Positions 1 through 8,673 of a stretch of 21,491 nt of DNA are shown piece by piece. The DNA comes from CAZLLV01 sp964560325 (lineage in GTDB: Bacteria; Acidobacteriota; Thermoanaerobaculia; Multivoradales; DATKCC01). The stretch lies in the NCBI GenBank assembly GCA_964560325.1, contig CAZLLV010000546.1, positions 1 through 21,491 of the forward strand, in the 5' to 3' direction. How positions within the stretch are numbered: position 1 is the stretch's first letter; each line of letters begins with the position of its first letter. Position numbers and translations under genes: made by a program. A model generated the notes under the pieces. It saw nothing but the letters and a program-made list of their open reading frames with translations. It searched no databases and was not told where the DNA came from.

Positions 1-36
1 GGGGGAAAGGGGAAGGGGGTTCAGGGGGCGATCCGA

Positions 37-2802
37 TCAATCTTCACCACCACGACCTGTGCCGAGGGTGGCGCGGGCGGCGGCGAGGCGGGCCACCGGC
101 ACCCGGTACGGGGAGCAGGAGACGTAGTCGAGGCCGGCCTCCTCGAAAAAGGCGATCGAGTCCGGATCGCCGCCGTGCTCGCCGCAGATCCCGAGGTGGA
201 GGTCGGCCCTCCCCTGCCGCCCCTTCTCGCAGGCGATCCGCACCAGGGCGCCGACGCCGTCGGGGTCGATCGAGGCGAACGGATCGCTCTTCAGAATCCC
301 CTGGTCGAGATAGGCGGGCAGGAAGTGCCCCACGTCGTCGCGCGAGTAGCCGTAGGTCATCTGCGTCAGGTCGTTGGTGCCGAACGAGAAGAACTCGGCG
401 TGGCGGGCGATCCGGTCGGCGACCAGCGCCGCGCGCGGCACCTCGATCATGGTGCCGATCAGGAGGTGGTCGAGCTCGACCCCTTCGTCCTCCTGCACCG
501 CCTTCGCGGTCGCCTCGATCTCGGCGCGCAGGCGGATCATCTCCGCCTCGGTGCCGACCAGCGGGACCATGATCTCGGGCCGCACCTCGTCGCCCGCCTT
601 CGCCCGCACGCAGGCGGCGCGCACGATCGCCTCCGCCTGCATCTTGTAGATCTCCGGCGCGGTCAGGCCGAGGCGGCAGCCGCGGTGGCCGAGCATCGGG
701 TTGACCTCGGAGAGCGACTCGACCTTGCGTGCCAGCTCCTCCGGCTCGATCCCCATCGTGGCGGCGAGCTCGCGCTGGGTCTCGCGATCTTCGGGCAGGA
801 ACTCGTGGAGCGGCGGATCGAGCAGCCGCACCGTCACCGGCAGCCCCGCCATCGCCTCGAAGATCCCCTCGAAGTCCTTCTGCTGGTGCGGGCGCAGGTG
901 CGAGAGCGCCTCCTCGCGCGTCGCCTGGTCCTCGGCGAGGATCATCCGGCGCACCCAGGCGATCCGGTCGTCGTCGAAGAACATGTGCTCGGTCCGGCAG
1001 AGGCCGATCCCCTCCGCTCCCAGCGAGCGGGCGGCCTTCGCGTCAGCCGGGGTGTCGGCGTTCGCGCGCACCCGCATGCGGCGCGCCTCGTCCGCCCATT
1101 CGAGCAGACGGTCGAAGGCGCGCACAGCCGGCGGGGCGTCGTCGCTCGCGCGCAGCTCGTCCTCCAGCAGGTGGCGGAGCACCGGGCTCGGGCGGGTGGC
1201 GACGCCGCCGGCCAGCACCTCGCCGGTGGTGCCGTCGATCGACAGCTCGTCCCCCTCGCGGAAGACCTGGCCGGCCGCCCGGACCTCGCCGGCCTCGTGG
1301 TCGACGGCGATCTCCCCCGCCCCCACCACGCACGGCTTGCCCAGGCCGCGGGCGACCACCGCCGCGTGCGAGGTCATGCCGCCGCGCGAGGTCAGGATGC
1401 CGGCCGCCGCGTGCATGCCGACGATGTCCTCGGGCGAGGTCTCCTGGCGCACGAGGAGGACCGGCGTGCCCCCCGTCTCGGTCGATTCGTTCGCCATCTC
1501 TTCCGCCCGCTCGGCGGTCAGCGCGATGCGCCCGGAAGCCGCGCCCGGCCCGGCCGGCAGCCCCTTCGCGAGGTGGCGCCCCGCCTCGACCGCGCGCCGT
1601 CTCTCGTCCTCGTCGAACTCGGGCGTGAGGAGCTGCGTCAGGTGGCGCGGCTCGACCCGAAAGAGGGCGTCGCGCGGCTCGATCAGGCCCTCGTCGACCA
1701 TGTCGACCGCGATCCGCACCGCCGCCGGACCGGTCCGCTTGCCGGTGCGGGTCTGGAGCATGTAGAGGCGGCCACCCTCGATCGTGAACTCGAGATCCTG
1801 CATGTCGCCGAAGTGCGCCTCCAGCTTGCGCGCGACCTCGCGCAGGCGCGCGGCCGCCTCCGGGAGCTCCGCCGCGAGGCCGCCACCGTCCTCGCTCCGG
1901 ATCGGCTGCGGCGTGCGGATGCCGGCGACCACGTCCTCGCCCTGGGCGTTGACCAGGTATTCGCCGTAGAGGGCGGCTTCGCCGGTCGCGGGGTTCCGGG
2001 TGAAGGCGACGCCGGTCGCGCAACCGGCCCCCCGGTTGCCGAACACCATCGCCTGCACGATGACCGCGGTGCCCATCCCGTCCGGCAGGTCGTTGAGCCG
2101 CCGGTACGAGCGGGCGCGCGGGTTGTCCCAGGAGTCGAAGACGGCGGCGATGCCGCCCCAGAGCTGGGCCTGGGGGTCCTGCGGGAAGGGCTCCCCGGTT
2201 TCGCGTTCGATCAGCGCCTCGTACTCCGCGACCACGCCGGCGAGTTCTTCGGAGGAGAGCTCCGGGTCGGTCTCGACCCCGGCCTCCTCGCGGGCGCTCT
2301 CGAGCACCTTCTCGAACCTCTCGTGCGCGACCCCGAGCACCACGTCGCCGTACATGGTGAGGAGGCGCCGGTAGGCGTCGTACAGGAAGCGGGGGTCTTC
2401 CCCAGCTTCGATGCCGGCGGCGACGATCTCCCGGTTGAGCCCGAGGTTGAGCACCGTGTCCATCATGCCGGGCATCGAGATCGCCGCGCCCGAGCGCACC
2501 GAGAGGAGGAGCGGCCGCGCGGGGTCGCCGAAGCGCTGGTCCTGGAGCTCCTCGACGCGGGCGAGCGCCGCCGCCACGGCCTCGCGCAGGCCGTCCGGAT
2601 AGCTCCGGCCGTGCTCCTGGTAATGGGTGCAGACCTCGGTCGTCAGGGTGAAGCCGGCCGGCACCGGGACGCCGAGGCGCGCCATCTCGGCGAGCCCAGC
2701 CCCCTTGCCGCCGAGGAGCGGCTTGTCGGCGATCGTGCCGTCGGCGGCTCCCCCGCCGAAGGCGTAGACGTGCTGGCTCTCTCGACGGCCTTCCGGGCTC
2801 AT
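37..2802 (-). CDS. ppdK: Pyruvate, phosphate dikinase (PPDK)
   Basis: Interconverts pyruvate + ATP + Pi with PEP + AMP + PPi in the cytoplasm. The 921-residue product has the whole family architecture. The N-terminal nucleotide-binding domain carries SVRSGAAISMPGMMDTVLNLG at about residues 101-121. The swivelling phosphohistidine domain carries GGMTSHAAVVARG with catalytic His479. The C-terminal PEP/pyruvate barrel carries LCRTEHMFF (601-609), FGTNDLTQMTYG (807-818) and GICGEHGGDP with catalytic Cys873. The start is an ATG preceded by a GAGGAG ribosome site and overlaps the glyS stop by 4 nt (ATGA), so it is the last gene of recO-glyQ-glyS-ppdK. The open frame runs much further upstream, but that part is the shadow of glyS. 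Length is close to bacterial PPDKs (about 870-920). No PPDK regulatory protein gene is in the window. Direction (gluconeogenic or PPi-dependent glycolytic) cannot be told from sequence. Confidence 0.97.
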   Translation of the reverse strand: MSPEGRRESQHVYAFGGGAADGTIADKPLLGGKGAGLAEMARLGVPVPAGFTLTTEVCTHYQEHGRSYPDGLREAVAAALARVEELQDQRFGDPARPLLLSVRSGAAISMPGMMDTVLNLGLNREIVAAGIEAGEDPRFLYDAYRRLLTMYGDVVLGVAHERFEKVLESAREEAGVETDPELSSEELAGVVAEYEALIERETGEPFPQDPQAQLWGGIAAVFDSWDNPRARSYRRLNDLPDGMGTAVIVQAMVFGNRGAGCATGVAFTRNPATGEAALYGEYLVNAQGEDVVAGIRTPQPIRSEDGGGLAAELPEAAARLREVARKLEAHFGDMQDLEFTIEGGRLYMLQTRTGKRTGPAAVRIAVDMVDEGLIEPRDALFRVEPRHLTQLLTPEFDEDERRRAVEAGRHLAKGLPAGPGAASGRIALTAERAEEMANESTETGGTPVLLVRQETSPEDIVGMHAAAGILTSRGGMTSHAAVVARGLGKPCVVGAGEIAVDHEAGEVRAAGQVFREGDELSIDGTTGEVLAGGVATRPSPVLRHLLEDELRASDDAPPAVRAFDRLLEWADEARRMRVRANADTPADAKAARSLGAEGIGLCRTEHMFFDDDRIAWVRRMILAEDQATREEALSHLRPHQQKDFEGIFEAMAGLPVTVRLLDPPLHEFLPEDRETQRELAATMGIEPEELARKVESLSEVNPMLGHRGCRLGLTAPEIYKMQAEAIVRAACVRAKAGDEVRPEIMVPLVGTEAEMIRLRAEIEATAKAVQEDEGVELDHLLIGTMIEVPRAALVADRIARHAEFFSFGTNDLTQMTYGYSRDDVGHFLPAYLDQGILKSDPFASIDPDGVGALVRIACEKGRQGRADLHLGICGEHGGDPDSIAFFEEAGLDYVSCSPYRVPVARLAAARATLGTGRGGED

Positions 2803-4994
2803 TCGCTCTCCTCGGGTCGATTCTCTTGCTCGGCGTGGCGCTTCCGGTGCTCGTCGCGGTCGACCACCATCTCGGTCAGGCCCGCGATGCCGGAGAGAAC
2901 GCCGCCGGTCCAGCGCAGGAGGGCGAGCCGCTCGCGGCGCAGCGCCGGGTCCTCGGCCATCACCATCACGTCCTCGAAGAAGGTCTCCAGCACCTCGGCG
3001 AGGCGGGCGGTGCGCCGGAGCGCTCCTTCGTAGTCGCCCTCGGCCGCGGCTTCCGCGAGAAAACCTTCGAGCTCCCGCGTCTGTCGGAAGAGCGCCGACT
3101 GCGCGGGATCGAGCGTCTCGTCCGCTTCGTCGTAGCGCGCGAAGTCGGGTTCGGCCGGAATCTCTTCGCCCTCCGCGGCCCGCACGATGTTCGCGATCCG
3201 CTTCGCCGCCAGCACCACCGACAGGAAGCCGGGCTCGTCGCGGGCCGCGTGCAGCGCTTGCACACGCGATTCCAGCTCCGGCAGGTCGTGGATCCCCCGC
3301 CCGCCCGCGAGGCCCGCTTCGATCTCGTCGTAGGCGTAGCCCTTCGAGCCGAGAACGTGCCGGACCCGGTCCTCGAGGAAGAGCCGCATGTCGTCCACGA
3401 TCTCCCCGCGCGGCCGGGTGAGGAGGTCGCCGTAGCCGTCGACCGCCCGGCCGGCGAGGTCGAGCAGATCGACCGGCAGGCGGTTTTCGAGGCAGATCCG
3501 GATCGCCCCCTGGGCGGCGCGGCGCAGGCCGAAGGGATCGCGCGAGCCGCGCGGGACCAGGCCGAGGCCGAACATGCCGGCGAGGGTGTCCATCCGGTCG
3601 GCGAGGGCCACCACCGAGCCGACCGTCCCGCGCGGCACGGCGTCGTCCGCCCCGGCCGGCAGGTACTGGTCGTAGATCGCTTGCCAGACGGCCTCCGGCT
3701 CGCCGTCCTCGCGGGCGTAGATGCCGCCGACCACGCCCTGGAGCGAGGTGAACTCCTTGACCATCTCGGTCACGAGGTCCGCCTTGAGGAGGCGGGCGGC
3801 GCGCTCGGCGTCCTCGGCGTCGTCCCGCCACTCGTGGCGCTGGCACAGCCAGCGTGCGAGCTCGACCAGCCGCTCCGACTTGGCGGCGTAGCTGCCGAGC
3901 TTCACGTGGAAGGCGAGGTGCTCGAGGTCGGCGGTGCGGTCGGCGAGCGGGCGCTTCCGGTCCTCCTGGTAGAAGAAGCGCGCGTCGGCCAGCCGCGCCT
4001 CGACCACCCACTCGTTGCCGGCGCGCACCCGCTCCTTCGGATCGTCCGGCCGGTCCATCACGGTCAGGAACCGGGGCAGCAGCGCGCCGTCACCGCCGTC
4101 GGCCGCCTCCACCGTGAAAGCGCTCTGATGGTCGCGAAGACTGGCGACCAGAACCTCGCGCGGCAGCTCGAGGTAGCGATCGGCGAAAGTACCGTCCATG
4201 ACGCCGGGGATCTCGACCATCGCGGTCAGCTTGGCGAGCAGATCGGGGTCTTCGACCACCGAGCCGCCGGCCTCCCCTCCAGTAGATCGGGCGCGCGCCG
4301 CCATCTCCTCGGCCAGGCGGCGGGAGCGCGCGCGCGGATCGACCTCGATGCCGCGCTCGGCGAGCGCCGCCCGGTAGGAGGCCGCGTCCGCGACCTCGAA
4401 CGGCTCCGGCGACAGCACCGGGTGGCCGGCGGTGCGGCGCCCCGCCGTCACGCCGTGGAGCTCGAACGGCACCACCTCGCCATCGAGGATCGAGACGACG
4501 CCGTGGACCGGGCGCACCCACGGTCCTCTTCCCGCACCCCAGCGCATCGTCTTCGGCCACGGGATGTCGTCGAGCACCGCCGGCACGATCTCGGAGAGCG
4601 CCTCGGCGGTCGAGCGGCCGCGGACGGTCTGCCGGGCACCGGCGTACTCCCCCTTGTCGGTCTCGATCCGCGCGACCTCGGAGGGCTCGAGCCCCAGGCG
4701 CTTGGCGAACCCTTCGAGCGCCTTCGTCGGACGCCCTTCGCCGTCCCAGGCGACGCGCGCCGGCGGGCCGACCACCTCCTCGACCCGGTCCTTCTCCCCT
4801 TCCGGCAGGCCGCGCAGCACCAGCACCAGCCGGCGCGGCGTGTAGCCGGTCTCGACCTCGGTCGGGCCGAGCCCGCGCCCCATCAGGTCTTCGAAGACCC
4901 GGGTCGCGAGCCGCTTCGCCGCCGGCTCCAGCATGCGCGCCGGGATCTCCTCCGCCCGGACCTCCAGCAGGTACTCGCCTCGGCGCTCAGCCAT
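2799..4994 (-). CDS. glyS: Glycine--tRNA ligase beta subunit
   Basis: Beta subunit of the alpha2-beta2 bacterial glycyl-tRNA synthetase, which handles tRNA recognition while GlyQ holds the glycine/ATP site. The 731-residue product starts with the family opening EYLLEVRAEEIPARML. It carries PWPKTMRWG (about 145-153), RPVHGVVSILDGEVVPFELHG (161-181), LPREVLVASLRDHQSAF (277-293, the counterpart of the conserved region ending in DQKYF in E. coli) and the DALR-type C-terminal end FFEDVMVMAEDPALRRERLALL. It is about 40 residues longer than E. coli GlyS; part of this is a charged tail after VVDRDEHRKRH. The start has a clear AAGGAGG site and lies 8 nt inside the glyQ end; the stop overlaps the ppdK start by 4 nt. 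Tight coupling to glyQ fits the need for equal subunit amounts. Confidence 0.97.
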   Translation of the reverse strand: MAERRGEYLLEVRAEEIPARMLEPAAKRLATRVFEDLMGRGLGPTEVETGYTPRRLVLVLRGLPEGEKDRVEEVVGPPARVAWDGEGRPTKALEGFAKRLGLEPSEVARIETDKGEYAGARQTVRGRSTAEALSEIVPAVLDDIPWPKTMRWGAGRGPWVRPVHGVVSILDGEVVPFELHGVTAGRRTAGHPVLSPEPFEVADAASYRAALAERGIEVDPRARSRRLAEEMAARARSTGGEAGGSVVEDPDLLAKLTAMVEIPGVMDGTFADRYLELPREVLVASLRDHQSAFTVEAADGGDGALLPRFLTVMDRPDDPKERVRAGNEWVVEARLADARFFYQEDRKRPLADRTADLEHLAFHVKLGSYAAKSERLVELARWLCQRHEWRDDAEDAERAARLLKADLVTEMVKEFTSLQGVVGGIYAREDGEPEAVWQAIYDQYLPAGADDAVPRGTVGSVVALADRMDTLAGMFGLGLVPRGSRDPFGLRRAAQGAIRICLENRLPVDLLDLAGRAVDGYGDLLTRPRGEIVDDMRLFLEDRVRHVLGSKGYAYDEIEAGLAGGRGIHDLPELESRVQALHAARDEPGFLSVVLAAKRIANIVRAAEGEEIPAEPDFARYDEADETLDPAQSALFRQTRELEGFLAEAAAEGDYEGALRRTARLAEVLETFFEDVMVMAEDPALRRERLALLRWTGGVLSGIAGLTEMVVDRDEHRKRHAEQENRPEESE

Positions 4995-5874
4995 CGCTCC
5001 CCTCCTTCCGCAGCGGGAAGCCGAGCGCCTCCCGGCTCTCCACGTAGGCGGCGGCGCAGGCCACCGCCAGGTCGCGCACCCGCTTGATCAGCGCCACCCG
5101 CTCGGTGACCGAGACGGCGCCGCGGGCGTCGAGCACGTTGAAGCGGTGCGAGCACTGGAGGGCGAGCTCGTAGGCCGGCAGGACCAGCCCGGCTTCCAGG
5201 CAGCGCCCGGCCTCGCGCTCGGCGGCCTCGAAGGCGTGGCGGTGCATCTCCACGTCGGCGACCTCGAAGTAGTACCTCGACAGCTCGACCTCCTCCTGGT
5301 GGCGCACGTCGCCGTAGGTCACGCCGCCCGGAACCCACTCGACGTCGTAGATGCTGCGGGAGAGGCCGAGGAACATGGTGATCCGCTCGAGGCCGTAGGT
5401 GATCTCGACCGAGACCGGGTCGAGCTCCTGGCCGCCCGCCTGCTGGAAGTAGGTGAACTGAGTGATCTCCATGCCGTCGAGCATCACCTGCCAGCCGACC
5501 CCGGCGGCGCCCAGGGTGGGCGACTCCCAGTTGTCCTCTTCGAAGCGCAGGTCGTGGACCGAGAGGTCGAGGCCCATCGCCTCCAGGCTCTCGACGTAGA
5601 GGGCCTGCACGTCGTCGGGCGACGGCTTGAGCACGACCTGGAGCTGGTAGTGCTTGCCGAGTCGGAAGGGGTTGTCGCCGTAGCGGCCGTCGGCGGGGCG
5701 GCGCGACGGCTGGACGTAGGCGGCGCGCCAGGGCTCGGGGCCGAGCACGCGGAGGAAGGTGTCCGGGTGCATGGTGCCGGCGCCGACCTCGAGGTCGTAG
5801 GGTTGCTGGAGGACGCAGCCCTGCTCGGCCCAGAAGCGCGACAGGCGCAGGATGAGCTCTTGAAAACTTTGCAT
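4987..5874 (-). CDS. glyQ: Glycine--tRNA ligase alpha subunit
   Basis: Catalytic alpha subunit of the heterotetrameric glycyl-tRNA synthetase. The 295-residue protein is a full-length, near-textbook family member. It starts MQSFQELILRLSRFWAEQGC and continues with LQQPYDLEVGAGTMHP, YVQPSRRPADGRYGDNP, HYQLQVVLKPSP and the long TQFTYFQQAGG and EITYGLERI motifs. The reading frame stays open upstream to 6222, but that extension lies over recO in another frame and the family alignment fixes the ATG at 5874. A weaker AAGGA site sits about 12 nt before this ATG. The gene follows recO by 26 nt and overlaps glyS by 8 nt. The 26-nt gap leaves no room for a T-box or other leader riboswitch between recO and glyQ. 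Confidence 0.97.
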   Translation of the reverse strand: MQSFQELILRLSRFWAEQGCVLQQPYDLEVGAGTMHPDTFLRVLGPEPWRAAYVQPSRRPADGRYGDNPFRLGKHYQLQVVLKPSPDDVQALYVESLEAMGLDLSVHDLRFEEDNWESPTLGAAGVGWQVMLDGMEITQFTYFQQAGGQELDPVSVEITYGLERITMFLGLSRSIYDVEWVPGGVTYGDVRHQEEVELSRYYFEVADVEMHRHAFEAAEREAGRCLEAGLVLPAYELALQCSHRFNVLDARGAVSVTERVALIKRVRDLAVACAAAYVESREALGFPLRKEGSDG

Positions 5875-5900
5875 CGAGTGGTCTTTCCTTCTCTCGGGTC

Positions 5901-6683
5901 CTATCGCGTCGGGGCGGCGGACCGCCCCAGGGTCTTCTGCATGACGCCGTAGCTCCTGAGCTCGCGGCCGAGGAAGCGGCGGCGGACCTCGCCGGCGACC
6001 TCTTCGGCGCGGCGCAGGACCGGCTCCGGGGGCGGGCTCTCGGCGAGCGTCGCGAGGCGTTCGCTCCCGATGCGGTTCAGGAAGTCGAGCACGCCGGCGG
6101 CCACCGGCTGGCCGATCGCCCCGACGCCCCCGGCGCGCGCGCAGTCCGGGCAGACGAGCGCCTCGTCCGCCGGCGGCAGCACCGCGCCCCGTTCGTCGAA
6201 CGGCCGTTCGCAGAGCGGGCATTCGTGGGGCGGGGGGAAGATGCCGGCGAGGCGCAGCATCCAGGCCTCAAAATACCGCGCCGCCACGTCGCGGTCCACC
6301 CCCGCGAGGAGGGCGTCGATGGTGGAGTCGAGGAGGCGGAAGGGGAGGTCGGCCGCTTCGTCTTCTTGCACGAGCTCGGTGACGTGCTCGGCGAGGTAGC
6401 CGCCGAGGAGGATGCCTTCGAGGTCTTCTTGCATCTTGTGGGCGGGGCGCAGGAGGTCGACTTCGCCGATGCGGACGAGGTCGCGGCCCTCTTTTTCGAA
6501 CCAGCGGACGCCGACCTTGGCGAGGGGCTGGAGCTGGCCGGCGAAGCGGCTGTACTTGCGGCGGGCGCCCTGGGCGACGCCTTTTTTCTTGCCCCGGTCG
6601 CGGGTGAGGAGGGTGACGATGCGGTCCTTTTCGTGGAGGTCGAAGACGTCGAGGATCAAGGCCTCGCCCGAGTAGCTGCGCAC
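5901..6683 (-). CDS. recO: DNA repair protein RecO
   Basis: RecO acts in the RecF pathway: it binds single-stranded DNA and SSB, anneals strands and, with RecR, loads RecA. The 260-residue product has the N-terminal OB-fold opening RSYSGEALILDVFDLHEKDR, then RDRGKKKGVAQGARRKYSRF. The C-terminal helical domain carries a four-cysteine zinc site (C155, C158, C178, C181 in CPLC and CPDC pairs) typical of many RecO proteins. The best start is a GTG at 6681-6683, where the family homology begins. No Shine-Dalgarno sequence precedes it, and the frame stays open far upstream without protein-like sequence. It heads the recO-glyQ-glyS-ppdK run, and a large inverted-repeat element lies about 40 bp upstream. 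Confidence 0.93.
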   Translation of the reverse strand: MRSYSGEALILDVFDLHEKDRIVTLLTRDRGKKKGVAQGARRKYSRFAGQLQPLAKVGVRWFEKEGRDLVRIGEVDLLRPAHKMQEDLEGILLGGYLAEHVTELVQEDEAADLPFRLLDSTIDALLAGVDRDVAARYFEAWMLRLAGIFPPPHECPLCERPFDERGAVLPPADEALVCPDCARAGGVGAIGQPVAAGVLDFLNRIGSERLATLAESPPPEPVLRRAEEVAGEVRRRFLGRELRSYGVMQKTLGRSAAPTR

Positions 6684-7045
6684 GCGGGGGGAGGATAGCG
6701 CAGGGCGGGGTTGCAAGGGCCCGGCCCGGGGCGGCGGGGCTCCCGCCCGGTCTCGGCTGCGGAGCCCGCATTCGGCGGTGGGGGTGGTCGGGCGGCGGTG
6801 CCGGGCACGGACGCCGGTGCCGGGCGAGCGCCGGGAGCCTGGTTGGGGCGGTGGAGGCTGCGGTCGGCGGGCGTGCGGATCGGAGGGGCTTGCCTTCGGG
6901 AAAGCTCGTCTTCCCGGCCCCGGCCTGGCGGGCGCCTCCGCCGAGAGCCGGTTCGGGACCCCGCCGCCCCGGGCCTCCGTTCGGTGGTCGGGGTCCGTAC
7001 GTCCGTCGGCCGGGGTCGGAGTTGGCGGAGTCGGCGTAGGTTCTT
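6684..7045. other. Gene-free stretch between mgtE and recO
   Basis: These 362 bp hold no convincing gene. The open frames crossing them translate into Arg/Gly/Pro/Ser-rich low-complexity sequence with no ribosome site. What can be seen is a long imperfect inverted repeat (6723-6975), an 11-nt direct repeat CGGTGCCGGGC at 6796 and 6815, and a hairpin at 6897-6916 (CGGGAA with TTCCCG around an 8-nt loop). The mgtE terminator and the recO promoter must lie here, but no U-tract terminator or consensus promoter was recognised. Confidence 0.6.
6723..6975. repeat. Long inverted-repeat element A
   Basis: The left arm 6723-6739 (GGCCCGGGGCGGCGGGG) is the exact reverse complement of 6959-6975. Pairing resumes after a single extra base (TCCC, 6741-6744, with GGGA, 6955-6958). 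A looser match then continues for roughly 20 more bases (around CCGGTCTCGGCTGCGGAG on the left and its counterpart near 6932-6954). The whole element is 253 bp. The arm resembles that of element C (8946-9115): both read GGCYCGGGGCG(G)CGGGGC. No target-site duplication and no coding capacity were seen. It could be a non-autonomous mobile element, a large transcript hairpin in the mgtE 3' end, or a GC-rich palindrome of other origin. Confidence 0.6.
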
Positions 7046-8428
7046 CTACCGGACCCAGTGCTCGATCATCATCGTCGCGAGGCCGAAGTAGATGAGGATG
7101 CCGGTGATGTCGTTGCTGGTGGTGACGAGGGGGCCGGCGGCGATGGCGGGGTCGATGCCGAGGCGCTCGAAGAGGAGGGGGATGACGGCGCCGTTGAGCG
7201 AGGCGAAGACGAGGGCGATGAGCATGGCGCTGCCGACGACGGCCGAGTAGCGCAGATCCTGCTGCAGGACCAGGGCGGCGACGGCGACGATCGCGGCGCA
7301 GGCGACGCCCAGGAGCATGCCGACCTTGAGCTGGCGCCAGAGGAACCGCCGGACGCTCCCCTCCCCCTGCGCGATCCGACCGGTCGCGAGGCCGCGCACG
7401 GCGATGGTCGAGGTCTGGGTGCCGACGTTGCCGCCCATGCCCATGATGACCGGCACGAAGGTGAGAAGGAAGAGCGCCTCGGGGAGCCGGACCTGGAAGT
7501 GCTGGAGCAGGAGGCCGGTGCCGACGCCGCCGACCAGGTTGACGAGCAGCCAGGGCAGGCGGATCGAGGCGACCTTGACCGTGCGCTCCTGGTAGAGGAT
7601 CTCCTCGTCCGAGGTGCCGGCCATCTTGTAGAAGTCCTCGGTCGCCTCCTCGCGCATGACGTCGACGATGTCGTCGTAGGTCACGATGCCGCACAGCCGG
7701 CCGTCCTCGTCGAGCACCGGGATCGCCAGAAGGTCGTAGCGGGTCGCGAGCTGCGCCACCTCCTCCTGGTCGGTGTCGGTGTGGACCGAGATCAGGTCCC
7801 GGGTCATCACCTCTCCGAGGGTCTTCGACGGGCGCGCGAGGAGGATCTGCCGCAGCGACGCGACGCCGGCCAGCCGTCCTGCGTCGTCGGTCACGTAGAG
7901 GTAGAGGATCATCTCCACGTCGCGGTTGTCCTGGATGGCGGCGACCGCCTCGCGCACCGTGGTCGTCTCCGGCAGCGCGAAGAGCTCCCGGCTCATGATC
8001 CGGCCGGCGCTGTCGTCGCCGTAGGTGAGCTGGCTCTGGACCTCGTTCAGGTGCTCCGAGCCGAACAGCTCGAGGACCTGCTCGCGCAGCTCGTCGGGCA
8101 GCTCTTCGACGACGTAGACGGAGTCGTCGACCGGCATGCTCTCCAGGATCTCGGCGATCGCGGAGGGCTCGAGGGGCTCGAGGAGCTGGAGGCGGACGTT
8201 GGAGTCGAGCTCGGAGAGGACGTCGCCGGCGGCTTCGGGGTAGTCGGTCCGCAGCACGTCGAAGACCGCCACCCTTTCGCCCGGCGGCAGTCCGCGCAGC
8301 ATGACCGCCACGTCCTCCGGCCGGGCCCTGGACAGCAGCTTCGCGATGCTCGCACGGCTCCCCTTCCGCACGAACTTCCGCAGCAGCTCCACCCGGTGCT
8401 CCGGGCCTTTCCGGGCAACGACGCGCAT
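7046..8428 (-). CDS. mgtE: Magnesium transporter MgtE
   Basis: Homodimeric inner-membrane Mg2+ channel with a cytosolic Mg2+ sensor. The 460-residue protein has the three expected parts. The N-terminal superhelical MgtE_N domain (about 10-125) includes LLSRARPEDVAVMLRGLPPGER. A CBS pair (about 135-260) follows. The membrane domain of five predicted helices (about 290-457) contains PVIMGMGGNVGTQTSTIAVRG and the C-terminal GPLVTTSNDITGILIYFG; Asp440 is the counterpart of the ion-pathway Asp432 of Thermus MgtE. The ATG at 8428 fits the family start but has no Shine-Dalgarno sequence. The gene stands alone, 362 bp from recO and 700 bp from era, with long palindromic elements on both sides. No M-box-like leader was recognised; Mg2+ gating by the protein itself is the known control. 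Confidence 0.96.
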   Translation of the reverse strand: MRVVARKGPEHRVELLRKFVRKGSRASIAKLLSRARPEDVAVMLRGLPPGERVAVFDVLRTDYPEAAGDVLSELDSNVRLQLLEPLEPSAIAEILESMPVDDSVYVVEELPDELREQVLELFGSEHLNEVQSQLTYGDDSAGRIMSRELFALPETTTVREAVAAIQDNRDVEMILYLYVTDDAGRLAGVASLRQILLARPSKTLGEVMTRDLISVHTDTDQEEVAQLATRYDLLAIPVLDEDGRLCGIVTYDDIVDVMREEATEDFYKMAGTSDEEILYQERTVKVASIRLPWLLVNLVGGVGTGLLLQHFQVRLPEALFLLTFVPVIMGMGGNVGTQTSTIAVRGLATGRIAQGEGSVRRFLWRQLKVGMLLGVACAAIVAVAALVLQQDLRYSAVVGSAMLIALVFASLNGAVIPLLFERLGIDPAIAAGPLVTTSNDITGILIYFGLATMMIEHWVR

Positions 8429-8467
8429 GGCGCGTCAGCGTAGCACGGGGGGTGGGGGCTTCGATGC

Positions 8468-8634
8468 GGGTCCGGCCGGGAGCGCTCGCGCCTCCGGCAC
8501 GGCTCGGCTGGGAGGACTTCCGCCGTAGGCCTCGCCTGGACTCGCTGCGCCGGGTATCGAGCGTGCCCTTCGGCCGAGCGTGCCGGCTCGGCTTGCTCGA
8601 CCGCGCTCCGGCGCGAGCGCTCCCGGCCGGACCC
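8468..8634. repeat. Long inverted-repeat element B (25-bp perfect arms)
   Basis: Positions 8468-8492 are the exact reverse complement of 8610-8634, all 25 bases; the arm begins GGGTCCGGCCGGGAGC. Further in, CCGGCACGGCTCGG (8494-8507) pairs almost perfectly with CCGAGCGTGCCGG (8574-8586), so the pairing continues across an asymmetric loop of about 23 nt on the right. Total length is 167 bp. It lies 39 bp upstream of the mgtE start codon, so an mgtE transcript starting beyond it would carry a very stable hairpin. No target-site duplication was found. Confidence 0.8.
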
Positions 8635-8673
8635 TCGACGGAGGTGGTGGTTGGGAATGATTAAAAACGATGC

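Noticed and set aside
175..5087. Very long plus-strand open frames (952 and 753 codons) opposite ppdK and glyS
   Set aside because: They are antisense to clear family genes, their translations are Arg/Gly/His/Leu-rich without domains, and such frames arise routinely in high-GC DNA.
5875..5900. T-box or glycine riboswitch controlling glyQ/glyS
   Set aside because: Only 26 bp separate recO and glyQ, too little for either.
6778..7095. Small plus-strand ORFs between recO and mgtE
   Set aside because: Repetitive Gly/Arg/Ser products with no ribosome site, overlapping the inverted-repeat element.
6684..7694. N-terminal extension of RecO by over 300 codons
   Set aside because: The upstream part lies over mgtE in another frame and over palindromic DNA; RecO homology starts at the GTG at 6683.
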